Source: Otis tarda (lineage: Eukaryota; Chordata; Aves; Otidiformes; Otididae). From it: a stretch of DNA of 64,000 bases. The stretch's first letter is position 1, and every line of letters starts with the position of its first letter. The position numbers and the translations under genes were made by a program. Below are positions 1 to 11,327 of the stretch, piece by piece. The notes below the pieces were generated by a model that was given only the letters and a program-made list of their open reading frames with translations, was not told the origin of the DNA and did not search any database. The DNA lies in assembly GCA_026413225.1 (NCBI GenBank), contig CM048557.1:71228987-71292986 (forward strand). The letters are read 5' to 3'.

Positions 1-3000
1 AAAAAAGAGCTAAGAACATACATAAACCAAAATCACTTCAATTTTCTGGATTTTGATACAACTGTTTAAATGTACTGCTATGTTATCCGCTTATTTTACT
101 ATCAAGTATTTATCTTCTAAAAAAAAACCCAAGTGTATGTCATAGGTGTTCTGGCAAACGTCAGATAGCTGGAATAATTAAAACAACATACAAGTAAAAA
201 GACTAGAAGAACATTTCTAGGAAATGTTAACTATCTGGAAAAAGGACACTAAATTTCTGAAAGTCTTAGAAATTTTGTTTCCATTTTTTAGGTTAAATTT
301 CCTACTGGTAATCACTAATAACTGCAATGGGATTTGTTGATTTAGTCGTGGGAGAATTTGACTGATTTCCCCATCAGCTGACATAAACAAGCGTGTATAA
401 TCTTCCATACATGATAAGGAGGAAGGTTTCAGGTTTTTAGCACCCAAGCAAACCTTCCTAGCTGTGTCTGAAAACAGCTTTTGTAATTACAGGCCCATCT
501 TCCCATCTCCCTTCCCCCAGATAACAAACCAAGGGCCTCTCCCCAACAGGCACAAACTCTGCACTTTGCATTTTCAAGCTTTTATTTTAACTGCTCGGGA
601 CACTTAGCAGATCATTTAGAAACCCAGGGGTTTGTATGATTGATGATTACGTGCAAACTCAGGAAGAGTCGGAATCCTGGTTTTATGATACTGGTTTATC
701 TGCAGTGAAATGATTGTCACAACACATGCCTGTTAGCTGTACAGATGTCATGCTAAGGGTTGAGGAGGGGTGTACGACACCCATACCATTGTTCTGTTGA
801 AGAAAGTACAATTTATCTGAGATTTAAACTTGAATTTTCACTGCCTACAGTGAAAGTGAAACATGATTAAAAACAACAAAACCACACCAACAGGTATTGC
901 AGGGAAAGGCTTTTCAGGAAAGAACAAGTTTCCTTCACAACAGTTAGCTCTGCTTTCCTTTGCATGTTGCAGAGTGTTTTGAAAAAAAACGTTTGTCCCC
1001 AGTGCACCAGAGACCCTCCAGAATTTCCCGTTGTTTCACGGCAGAGCCCAGCAGATAAATGCTGGGCATCCTACAGATGAAAAGTGCATAAAGTAGGGCG
1101 GAGGGGGCACCTATTATCTTTTTTCTTCCACCCTTGTCATTCCTGCATTCATCCTGTGGGCATCTCCTAAAGATTGCCAGTTTTTGGCGGAACGGACTAT
1201 GTAATTTTACACATGTAAAATTTACATTACTTCTAAAATAAGATTAATGGCAGTTAATAGGAAACAGTCTGTACCAAATATTATTATTATAAAAAGTATG
1301 ACATGAAGACAGCAAAGATGCAGCAGATACCTTTGAATGACTTCCACAAGCCCTTGCACTGCCTCACATGTGAGCTTGTAGTACTTTCTACAGAACAGAT
1401 TTTAGCAGACCATGACATTGTAGGCCTTATGCTTTTAAAAAGAGAGAGCACCTGCTGTGCTCAGACCGATATTAAGTCAACTTGATCAGTCAGGATTAAG
1501 TATTTTATGCAATAAAACTAGTTCTTTTTCTGAGAGTCTTACGAGGAGGTGACTCTTCTTCCTTGTTCGGGTGAAATCAACTCATACTACTTCCTTGTTT
1601 CAACTGCTGCTTTACATTGTAGTCGGATCTATCTCCTTAAATGCAGAGGAATTGTTAGTTCCTTCTGGAGAGACAGGATTAGAATACAAACGGGGAATTT
1701 CATTTCTGTTACTTCTATGGATGTTCCTTAGACAGAACTTCCTGTCCTGTGCGCAAGGGTTCAAAATTCAGCCTGAATGAGCAGAAATATTTACATCATG
1801 ATCTGTCCTAGGAGTTTTACAGTGTAGGCAAAGGATGCAGGCACAGAAGATTCAACATAACTGCCACTCGTGGGTGAGATCCGTTCTGCACCAGACAGCT
1901 GGTGGTTTCTTGCCTACCAGAGCAGAATTACCATTAGCACAATTCATTCTATGTTCCTTTAGTGCCTGTTCTTCAGTAGAAAGACCAATACACAACCGTG
2001 TTGCCTCAGGCTCGTGTCTATACTTTCTTTAAATATTTTTACACTATCAAATTAAAGCAAAACGAGGATGAAGATGTGTACATTTGCTTACTTAGCAAAG
2101 CATTAACAACAAGTGTCTGTCAACAGAGACACTGTTCTGGAGCACTGCTCTATTCATGTGCCATTTATTGCCAGATGCTCTGAGCCATATAAGAGGACTG
2201 GAACAACTGAGTCAGATGGGAAGTTTCAGAGGCAAGAAGGGTCACCTAAATCTGCTGTTAGCATGGGAACTTATTTTTATGTGCACTGAATTCTGCCTAC
2301 AGGGCTGGATTTGCCTGAGAGAAGAAAACAGCTTGAAGATACAGATCACTGACTGCTGGTACACAAATAGCTTTTGTTTGCACAATAAATATATTAAAAC
2401 ATCTGGAAAACAGACAGATGAATGCTGCAAACATCTAGGAGGCACTAGAACCTCAGATTTTCAGTTGCAAAATTTTATGCTTTTAGCAAGCAAATTACTA
2501 GAAGGGAGAAAAAAAATGCATGAAGCAAACCCCTCTGTCTCTTGCAGAGCAGATGGCAGCTCAGGGAACAGTTGGCTTCAGTTTTTGCCTCTAATCGAAT
2601 TCTGCTCTGCCTAGCACTACTCAGCACTCATTTATGCTCAAACTAGTGTTTCTCTCCTCTCTTCACTACACAGCCACAGGTAGGCATTGTCAGTCTGTAG
2701 CAACCATTAGAGTTGTTTCATCACTGTTTGGAATGTAGTAAGTGGTGATAATCTCCAGCTGCTCTGAGGATTGATGATTCCTCCTCCTGGCTGCTGGAGC
2801 CCAGGGGTTTCCATCCATGGCCAAGGGACACAGCTGCCGCTTTCCCATTTGCAGGTTAAATCAGTAGCAAAGTTGAGGACATATCATGGAGACACACAGA
2901 ACACACAACATGGACACAGTTGGCTGCACAGACTGCCACAATAAAGTGAGTCAGGAAACAGAGTAGCTTTCTATAGGTTGATTGAAGTGGTGTGCAGCCT

Positions 3001-3752
3001 AGTTGAGGTTGGCTGTTAATTACTTTCCTGTACGTTTCCTTAGGTTTGCTTTTTTAAAAATCACAGGTAACGAGATTCAAACTTGCTTTTACTAGCCGTT
3101 TGGTGTTAAGATACAGATTTGCTTGAGTGTGACATTATCTGCATTCCTATCACTGCACTCTCACTGAAATATCATACACTCACTCTTGGTTTCTGTAGGC
3201 AGTAAACCTCCATGTGAAATCAGAGGTAACATAACAGAAACTAATTAAAACTTCATCAGGAACAAATAGACCTGGAGTGAAGAAAGAAGAAAGAGTTACC
3301 TTGCTGACAGAGGATATTTTTCAAACTAGAGATATAAGAATTTTGCATTTACTTGTTTTATATTGGAAGCAATATTATTCAGATCATGGAAAGCAATGTA
3401 AAAAGGATGTATTCACTGCGCAGGTGGAACATGTTTCCTAAATAAAAATTCATTAACCTTTATATCTGACTTGGAAAAAATGAAAAATTAGGGGAAAAAA
3501 TTAAAGTTATCTTACCAGTTCTGTGATTTCTTAACCAGAATTCACAACTCTTGTTAAGGGTTGGTACCTGTGTCACTGGACTAAGGAGTATCCAAGAATA
3601 GGGGAAGGGTTTTACTTAGATCCCGAGTGTTACACTGAGCTGACTGAACACAGCAGTGCTGTAAGACGTGGCTAGTCTTGATAGCATCACACATCTTTTC
3701 TTGAGCATCAGTGCATGAATTCAAGTCTCAAATCTGAGTTTCACTTGGCTAT
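1..3752. other. AT-rich single-copy stretch, no gene seen
   Basis: The stretch is AT-rich with short homopolymer runs and no long open frame of protein-like composition. The longest open frame, about 150 codons near 2.16-2.61 kb, has no recognisable motif, no credible splice signals and ordinary intergenic base composition, so I treat it as chance. I see no RNA gene, satellite or transposon fragment that I can name. It could be intronic or intergenic DNA of a neighbouring gene. Confidence 0.6.
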
Positions 3753-4508
3753 TGTTACCGAAATCCTGAATAAAGCTCCTTAACAGCAACGAGAAGAAAA
3801 GAAGCAGGCACTCCTTTATTGCAGCGCTGGGCGCATGGGGGATTGCTCCACCTAGTATGCGTGCCAGTCTGGAAATCTGGACAGAATATATTTAGTGATT
3901 TCATGCATAAGCATTAATAATTCCTGGAATGCTAATACATAATCATTAGTTTTCCTAGAAATCATTATAATATTCCCCATCCACTTGCATATGCTCAGTC
4001 TTTTGAGTCGAGGGTCTTCTGGTGGTCTTGGGGGTTGTCAGAGCACCTCCTCCTTGTGAATTCACTGGTTGAACCACTCCTTAAAATCTCCATATATGGT
4101 CTTGGGAACAGGTTGCGTTGCTCCTTGATTTTTCTGGCTCCAAAGTGATGGCTCAGGGCCTATTTTCGACAGGTGGTGTTTGGGGCCTACCATTGTTCTG
4201 CCACTCTTCTTAATTACCCCAGATATGCTAGGCTAACTTCTAACAAACGAGATGTTGTAACAGTCCTAAGACTCCCCATTCCCTCTAAGGACAAATAGAT
4301 TTCATATAAAATTTAACCTATGTGACTACAGTTCTATAGTTAGCAAGAATCTCCTCATATTGATACTTAATTATAAAAAATAATATTATTCTTATATTAA
4401 AGCAATCATTGGTTAATCTCACTTAGCTCTTCTGATTGGGTTCCTCGATACCCAGATTGAGATGGAAAGGGTAGGGGGTTTCCTAGCAGCAAACTGGTGT
4501 CCTTAATA
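3753..4508 (-). mobile_element. Solo LTR, avian endogenous retrovirus (same family as 17.75 kb LTR)
   Basis: Read on the minus strand, this block of about 756 bp matches the 17,745-18,502 element along its length. Shared parts include the 5' start (GGACACCAGC, then TGCTGCTA), a run of five Cs, a 'GGGTATCGAGGA' block, the polyadenylation-type AATAAAGGAGTGCC segment and the 3' end reading TTTCGGTAACA. There is no adjacent gag, pol or env sequence, so it is a solo LTR. Flanking target duplications are not clear, which fits an old insertion. It is degraded but near full length. Family name is not certain from memory. Confidence 0.85.
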
Positions 4509-7500
4509 GTTTCCTTATTCTACAATTTACTTTTGATCAAGGTTAGCTCATTCTACTTCAAAATTAAGTTTTTAACTTTTAATATTTGCAACACTATCAA
4601 TCTCTATTTCTATGGAGATGCTGTTTAAAAGGTGAAAGGATTTATTAGTCAAATTCATTGGCTGTCAACAGTTTGCTTGGGAATCATTTTAGTGTCACCA
4701 AAATCAGAAATCAGTGCTGTCTGTTTATTAATATTTGAAAATTAGCTCCACCCCAGCCAGAGCCAGAACAGGCCTTCTGGATTCTCCAGACGTGGCCTTT
4801 TAGTCAGAGTCATGGGATACCGCTGTTGTCTGGCTCACTCCATCACCTCTGTGTGCAGCCCTACATATTGCTCGGCTGCTCAGGAGATCTTGCTCCGTGG
4901 TTGTGTTTCAGACATTATCCACAGCACAGAATGACTGATGTGATGTAACGAATACAAACCAGAAATAAGGTGATGAATGTTGAGATGCCATTTCAACACA
5001 TATTAGTACATTTCTGCTTTATGGATTAAAGGCAACGTTTTAGGACTAAGTGCAAAGATCTTCCTGATAAAGATCATCATTGATGTCAGACATTTTTAAT
5101 ACATAAATAGATACATAAATACCTAAATATTTGAAATAGCAAGCTTTCATGAAACAAATATTCCAAATAATTTTCTATTTCAGCACTCACTTGTTAGTCA
5201 TGTACTGACAGCATGCTTAAGAGAGTCACAGTGCTAACTGCATTGGCTGGAACTCCTTCAAGTCTCCTTTTATGGATTGGTAATAACAATATATTGATGT
5301 TGATATTTTCTCTCATATTCAGACTTGAGTCTCTAAAAGCCCTCTACTGGTTTTGATTTTTTCAGTAAAACTGTCATTATCTTATTTGGTGTAGTCCTGC
5401 ACAGCTTTCATCCAGGCATGTTAGCGAAACCTGGGAAGCTGGAACATGTCCTTGGTCTCTTTAGCAACAACTAACAACTAACTAACTAACATCAGCGTAT
5501 TTATCAACATTCTTCACATACCAAATCCCATACTAAAATCAAAACACAGCAGCTACTGAGAAGAAAATTAGCTCCATCCCAGCTGAAACCTGGACACCTT
5601 CCAGATATATCTGTACAGAATGATTATAATCCACTGAGTCCTCTTTTGACAAGGCTGAACAAGCTAAACTGCTGTATTTGCATATCAGAAACTCCATTCT
5701 CTTCATCACTTGTGCAGCCATTTAAATCACACAAAATGCAGTAGGCCTTGATTAAATTGTGGAACTCCATGTCATAAAATAATGTGGAAAACAGAATAAG
5801 TGGGTTAAAAGACAGCTGGTAAAATTCATAAAGGATAGGTCCACCAGTGACCATTATGTCTCAGATCTTGAAATTGCTGTTTGCTGGAAAAGAACTCCAG
5901 ACATAGGATTCTCTCTCTCCTGATAATCATCTCCCAAGTTAGACAAGAAATTCTTGTTTGAGTTACAAGTACTTTATCTTGTATGGTGCACTATCAATTT
6001 TCACAGCATTTGTGTTAATACAGCCTACACAGCCGTTTACTTTTCTTTTACACTATTCTCATTATCATTTATATTACTGCTACCTTCTAGTTTTATGTCA
6101 ACACTAGCAAATTTTACCAAATCTTCCTTTCTTTTGTTAACAGTTTTGAGTTCATGTTCTGCATCTTAGCCAATGTTCTGTCATGACTCAAGTAATCAAA
6201 TGCTTAAAGTTCAGCTAAATTAGGGCTTTGTGATTTTCTTTGTCTAGAAAATCAGTTCTCTCATCCAAGATCAATCATTATCTTAGTCTAGCACTATATA
6301 TAGATATACTAGACTTATATTAATATTATTTCCCCTCCCCCCATTTACCTTCCATTTCTGAATATTCTTTTCCTCAAAATGTGTTCTACAGCCCTGACAC
6401 CCCTGAAATCATATGAAAGGCTTCTGATTTCTTGTATTGTGCCCACCTACTGCTCTGCCACCTGTCTCAGAACAGTCACCCTCTTCATTAATCCCCAGCC
6501 TGGCAATAAGACTTGTAATCAGCTGATCTCCAGTGGCCTGACTCCTCCATGCTCTGAAATGCTTAGGCACATCTAGGCTCATGCCCTTTCCAAAAAGAGT
6601 AAGAGAGAAAGGAGTGTTACTCTAGGAGTATGCTCCACATGCTATTTAAGCTTTTTAAATAAATTTAAATATGATTGTGTTGCCATGTCCCTCTTTGCAA
6701 GTTTTGCGATAACTCCAATTTTCCTTTATATATTTTTGACTAAGAAATTACTGAGTACAACTTACAAAAAGTATTCCAATTCCTGAAGCTTGTTCACCTC
6801 ATTAGAAGATCGCAAGAACTATAGAGTACTGTCATTTCGCATATTCTTCTCATGAATGGTGGTAGCTCCCTGCTGAAATGTGATGGTTAAAGTCTGCTCC
6901 TGCTGATGTAACAGTACACAGAAATAAGCACAAATAAATTTGTTCTTCAGACAGGAAAAATTTAATTGGTTGAACAACCTCCAGTATAGTAACACAAAGG
7001 CAAGTATGAAAGCTAGACATTAGCACTATTTCAAATTCTGACATAAAAATGTAGGATTAAAATTGCTATTTTAAAATAGAAAATCTAAAAAAAAAAGCAT
7101 ATTATTTTTGTATACTTAGTGTTTCACCCTAGAAATAGTAGTAAAAATAGAATGTGCTAAAAATAATTCTTAGCAAATACCCTGGTTATATTTAATAGTT
7201 ACTATTTCTTCCAAAAATAATGAGTCAGATCGACTCATGAGAGAGGCTGCAGGCTTTCTTTCCATGCTGCAGTGCCCTCTCCTGGATGTGGTGAAAATAC
7301 TTGATTGATTATTATAGATCTGTATGTCAAAGGGGTTGTAGTAACATAATTCATAAGGAAAAAAAGCAGTCAAAATCAAGATGAATCTAGGTGTCTCATT
7401 GTTGTGTTTTAGAATCTAGAAAAAATATTAAATCATTAAGCTATTAAATCTAAACATGTTGGAAGAAATCGAATTAATGTGAAAAATCTGAGCTGTGACA

Positions 7501-7514
7501 TGTTAGATCAGTTC
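4509..7514. other. AT-rich stretch, no gene seen
   Basis: About 3 kb of AT-rich sequence with no coding signature. Short open frames on both strands (60-76 codons) have no motif and no supported splice context. No repeats or RNA genes are recognised. Confidence 0.55.
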
Positions 7515-7912
7515 ATAAGATCATAGGATAACTCAATTGGAGAGACATCTCAGGGGTCTCTGCCTCAGCCTCTGCTCAGGGCAGGGTCAGCCCTAGGCTC
7601 AGACCGGGTTAGTCAGGGCTTTACCCCGTGGGCTCTCAAATACCTCCACGGGCTTTGCTCCCCGCAGCACTGCCCAGGGGAAAGGTTTTTCCCCACGTCC
7701 AGCCCAAGCCACGCTGGCTTTGGCGTGTGCCCTGCTCTCCCACCCTCCCGCTGGACCCTGTCTGTGGCACTGCCTCGTCTCCTCTATAACCCCTCACAGG
7801 TTCCAGACGGCAGCCGCCAGCTCCAAGCCGTCACCCCGTCTGGGGCCGCTCCTCACCGGGTGAGCGCTCAGGCCAGGCCCCACAACCTGTGCCAGGCTCA
7901 CCCTGGCTGAGC
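7515..7912 (-). mobile_element. CR1 LINE, 3' end fragment
   Basis: The plus strand reads like the reverse complement of an avian CR1 3' end. It begins with a remnant of the terminal octamer repeat (AAGATCATAGGATAAC). Next comes a degraded GGAGAGACATCTCAGG segment, a CTGCTCAGGGCAGGGTCAG block, a CAAATACCTCCACGGGCTTTG block, then the TTTTTCCCCACGTCCAGCC block. A later CTATAACCCCTCACAGGT block also matches. CR1 elements are usually 5'-truncated, and this copy retains only the 3' UTR and possibly the last part of ORF2, with no open frame. Divergence is high, so it is old. The left limit is clear and the right limit is approximate. Confidence 0.8.
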
Positions 7913-8199
7913 AGTGGCTGCCCATTTATCTCCTGGGACACAAAGGAGCGGTGGACGGGTGAGCACAGCACCAAGAACAGCAGAAGAAAGGAAGCAGGAG
8001 TATAAAGGTTTCAATGGCATTATTGTTATTGTTCCTATTACTATTAACACATTTTTTGCATATACATATTCTTTCCCTTTCTGAAGTAATTAGATCTGGA
8101 CTACTAATGATTAAACTGTTAACATTTCAATTACGCATATAGTAATTCTTGGCCTTATATATAACGTGTGTTTTCTCTTAGTTCACAAAGGAGATTTTG

Positions 8200-8690
8200 A
8201 GCTTAACAAGCACAGGCACCACCATCTCCTTGCCCCCTCCTCAGCGAGGCCCTGAGCTACCCCGAGGCCCAAGGCCACGCACGCTCTCTAACGCCTCCAC
8301 AGCGCTGAGCCCAGGCCCCGGCTGTGCCCCACGCTGCAGCTGGCGCTGGGGCTGCACCCTGCAGCACCTCCCAGCCATGGCGGCTGCCAGCCCCGTGCTG
8401 CCGTCAGCATCGCGTTTGGCCCCGTCTCTGCCAAGGCAGCTGGCGCGAGGGGCTTGCCCTGGCCTTGCATTTGCCAGGCAGCGGCAGCAGAGCCAGGCGC
8501 AGCGGCCACGCACAGACACCCGCTGTGTCACCTGCTGCTCTGGGACTCCCGTGGGACTCCTGTGGGACTCCCGTGGGACTGTGTCACCTGCTGCTAGTCT
8601 CCTCCCGTGGGACTGCGAGCCTGCCTGAGGCCTCCAGAGCACGGCTCGCTGAGTGCGTCCTGCACCTGCCACAAGTCCTGTGGTTTGTCA
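8200..8690. other. Isolated GC-rich, CpG-containing patch
   Basis: A block of about 490 bp of high GC content sits abruptly inside AT-rich DNA. It contains a short direct repeat of GTGGGACTCC(C/T) (about 8,545-8,620) and many CpG and CTGCAG-type words. Overlapping open frames occur on both strands (up to 143 codons), as expected for GC-rich sequence, and none has a recognisable domain. It may be a small CpG island, a degraded GC-rich repeat or a retrocopy fragment. Nothing in the sequence decides among these. Confidence 0.45.
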
Positions 8691-10309
8691 TTGCTAAGGA
8701 ATACAAGAGATGTAACTCATAATAAGCATTGGTTGAAAATAAAATATTTTTGCTATGCAGTAACACCGAGAATCAAGTTGCAGTAGATTTTCAACCTCAT
8801 TGAGGTAAATGTAAAACAATTGAAAAGTATTAAAGACTTGAAGGCTTTCATGAAAAATCTTTCTCCCTTAAGCTTCCTAAACTATACCTTCACAATCTTG
8901 AGTTGCGTTTTGGCTACTAACATGGAATCAACACGCAGACATGGTGCGCTGTTATTCATCCAAAGGCACGTACTAGACTCTCTAGAATCTTAAACGTTCC
9001 TCAGAATCAAAAGTTAATTTCGCTTCACTTAAGCTTGTTCTTTCTCATTTTATCATTTATCTCCATTTATCTCAAAATAACACTTTTTTCCGAATATTTT
9101 TAACTAGCTCTGCCACTAATCCTAGTTATTGTGCTGGTTTTGAGAGAAAAAAAAAAAAGAAAAAAGAAAAACAAACCTGCAGATAAAAGCAACACTTTTT
9201 GAAAATATAAGCCTCTAAGAGACAGATTTGAAAACTTCATGATAGTTAGAATGCTTATCACTAAGTGAACCATTTTCTCCTTCTGGTGGCTTGAAGAGGG
9301 TATCACAAACTTACTGATAATTTAATTAACAATCTATTTAAAAAACATGACTCCAGTATGCAAATAGAATAATTACGCCAGTCAATATCAGGAAGACTAT
9401 TTAAATACAGGCAAGAACTTTTTCAATAATTTAATTCTTTTCCACCATTACCACAATAGTCTTCAGCATTTTATGAAAAATTTAAACTGACTAACTAGAG
9501 GTTTTTAATCAATGTTTTGATTACCCTTATTAGAAAGGGTAATTGTGCATTGTATTCACAGCCGCAGGCACAGGCAACTGCGAACACTCATCCCCCCAGG
9601 GAAGCACAGGAAAAAGCAATGCACCGCCTCATGCACTGAGAGGACCCCTACTCCAGGGTGCAGAGGTAGAGTGGATCTGCTCCTCTACCCTCTCTTCCAA
9701 AATTATTTTCACCACTTTGCTTTGACCATTCAGAAAACAATTTTTCGCTGCCGTTGCTGTTATAATCAAAACTATCTGTATGTGGACTTTAAGATAAAAT
9801 AATTAATGATATGAAAATGAAGGAAAATCCTCTTGCGGGCAGTAAATAACTAGAGACTTCAGCAATGTTTTAGTAAGTTGTTTGTGGATGATACTGCAGC
9901 TCAACAGAAGATCAGGGCATGTGATCAAAGCTAGTCCCTCTCCAGATTGTCTGTAGCTAGCTGTGTGGCTGCGAGTAGCATCTCTTCATTCCCGAGCGCT
10001 GTGTCAGGGAAGTGGGTACAAGATCTGTGGGTACAAGATGCTGTGTGGCTCCCTAAGGAGTCAGATCTCCACATTGAATCCATTGTTGTTACATCCCTGA
10101 TGACCTGCTATTTAATTAAGTACTGGGGCCCTGCCAGATTTCTTCTGTTTTACTGAGATTGACAACTCCATGTATTTAAAGCCAAAAATGTACTGCCTTG
10201 CTTTATAATTGAGTAGATTCAGAAATACAGTAGAGACTGTGCAAACTGAGAGCTTTGAGAAGGCAAATCAGGCATGAGAGAGTAAAGAACTCATCAAAAC
10301 AGTGTGTAG
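8691..10309. other. AT-rich stretch, no gene seen
   Basis: AT-rich sequence with a purine-rich run near 9,145-9,175 and no coding signature. A TGTGCTGGTTTTG word at about 9,130 resembles the start of some avian LTRs, but the sequence after it does not support an element. Confidence 0.5.
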
Positions 10310-11327
10310 AAAGCCTCTGCTTTTAAGATTAAAAGCTCATGGGTCACAACAAGGACAGGGAGATTACTTGTCGATTACCATCACAGGCAAAACAGACTTG
10401 ACTTGGGGAAATTAATTTAATTTACTGACAATTAATTGTAACACAGTAGAATACTGAAATAAGAACAAATCTAAAAACACCTTCCCTGGCTTGATTTCAC
10501 TCCTGACTTCTCTACCTCCTGCTCCAAGTGACACAAGTGGACAGGAAAGTGGGTTGCTTTTTCTCTGACATTCCTTCATCCTTACACTCTTCCCCTGCTC
10601 CAGCATGGGGTCCCTCCCACAGGTTACAGTCCTTCACAGACTTCTCCAATGTGAGTCATTCCCACGGTCTGCAATTCTTCACAAACTGCTCCAGCATAGG
10701 TCCTTTCCACGGGGTGCAGCATGGACTGCTCCAGCATGAGTCCCCCATGGGCCACAGGTCCTGCCAGAAAACTTGCTCCAGCGTGGGCTCCTCTCCATGA
10801 GCCTGCCAGGAGCCTGCTTCAGCACAGGCTCTCCACATGCTGCAGCTTCCTTCAGGGCACATCCACCTGCTCCAGCGTGGTGTTCTCCACAGGCTGCAGG
10901 TGGATCTCTGCTCCACCATGGCCCTCCACGGGCTGCGGGTGGATCTCTGCTCCACTATGGTCCTCTGTGGGCTGCAAGGGAACAACCTGTTTCACCATGG
11001 TCTTCACTATGGGCTGCAGGGAAACCTCTGCTTTAGTGCCTGGACCTCCTCTTCCTCCTTCTTCACCGATCTTGGTGTCTGCAAGAATTATTTCTCTGAA
11101 GTTTTTTCACTCCTATCTCACAACTATTGCACAGATTTTTTTTAGCCTTCTTAAATATGTTATCACAGAGGCACTACCAACGTCTGTGAGGGACCCAGCT
11201 TTGTCCAGTGGCCGATCTGTCTTGAATCTGGCTGGAACTGGCTCTGTCCACCATGGGGGCAGCTTCTGGTATCTTCTCACAGAATCCACCATTAAGTCAA
11301 GTCTTGTACTGATTTTCAGCACATTGT
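10310..11327 (-). mobile_element. ERVL-type solo LTR (avian), antisense
   Basis: The plus strand carries the reverse complement of a common bird ERVL-type LTR. It has a CAAAACAGACTTGACTT segment followed by an A/T-rich polyadenylation region (about 10,380-10,430). After that come many repeats of the words TGCTCCAGC and GGGCTGCAG, including a tandem pair around GGTGGATCTCTGCTCCAC (about 10,890-10,960). The distal part (about 11,190-11,290) has the CAGTGGCCGATCTGTCTTG and CATGGGGGCAGCTTCTG blocks. The same family in sense orientation is at 29,218-30,354. No internal genes adjoin it. It is diverged and its ends are approximate, so it is probably old. Confidence 0.8.

Noticed and set aside
2156-2614. 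152-codon open frame
   Set aside because: No motif or homology recognised, AT-rich intergenic setting and no paralogous copy to test it. Length is within chance for a 64-kb window read in six frames.
9130-9300. TGTGCTGGTTTTG word as start of an LTR
   Set aside because: Sequence after the first 15 bases does not follow any LTR pattern seen elsewhere in the window, and no end could be found.
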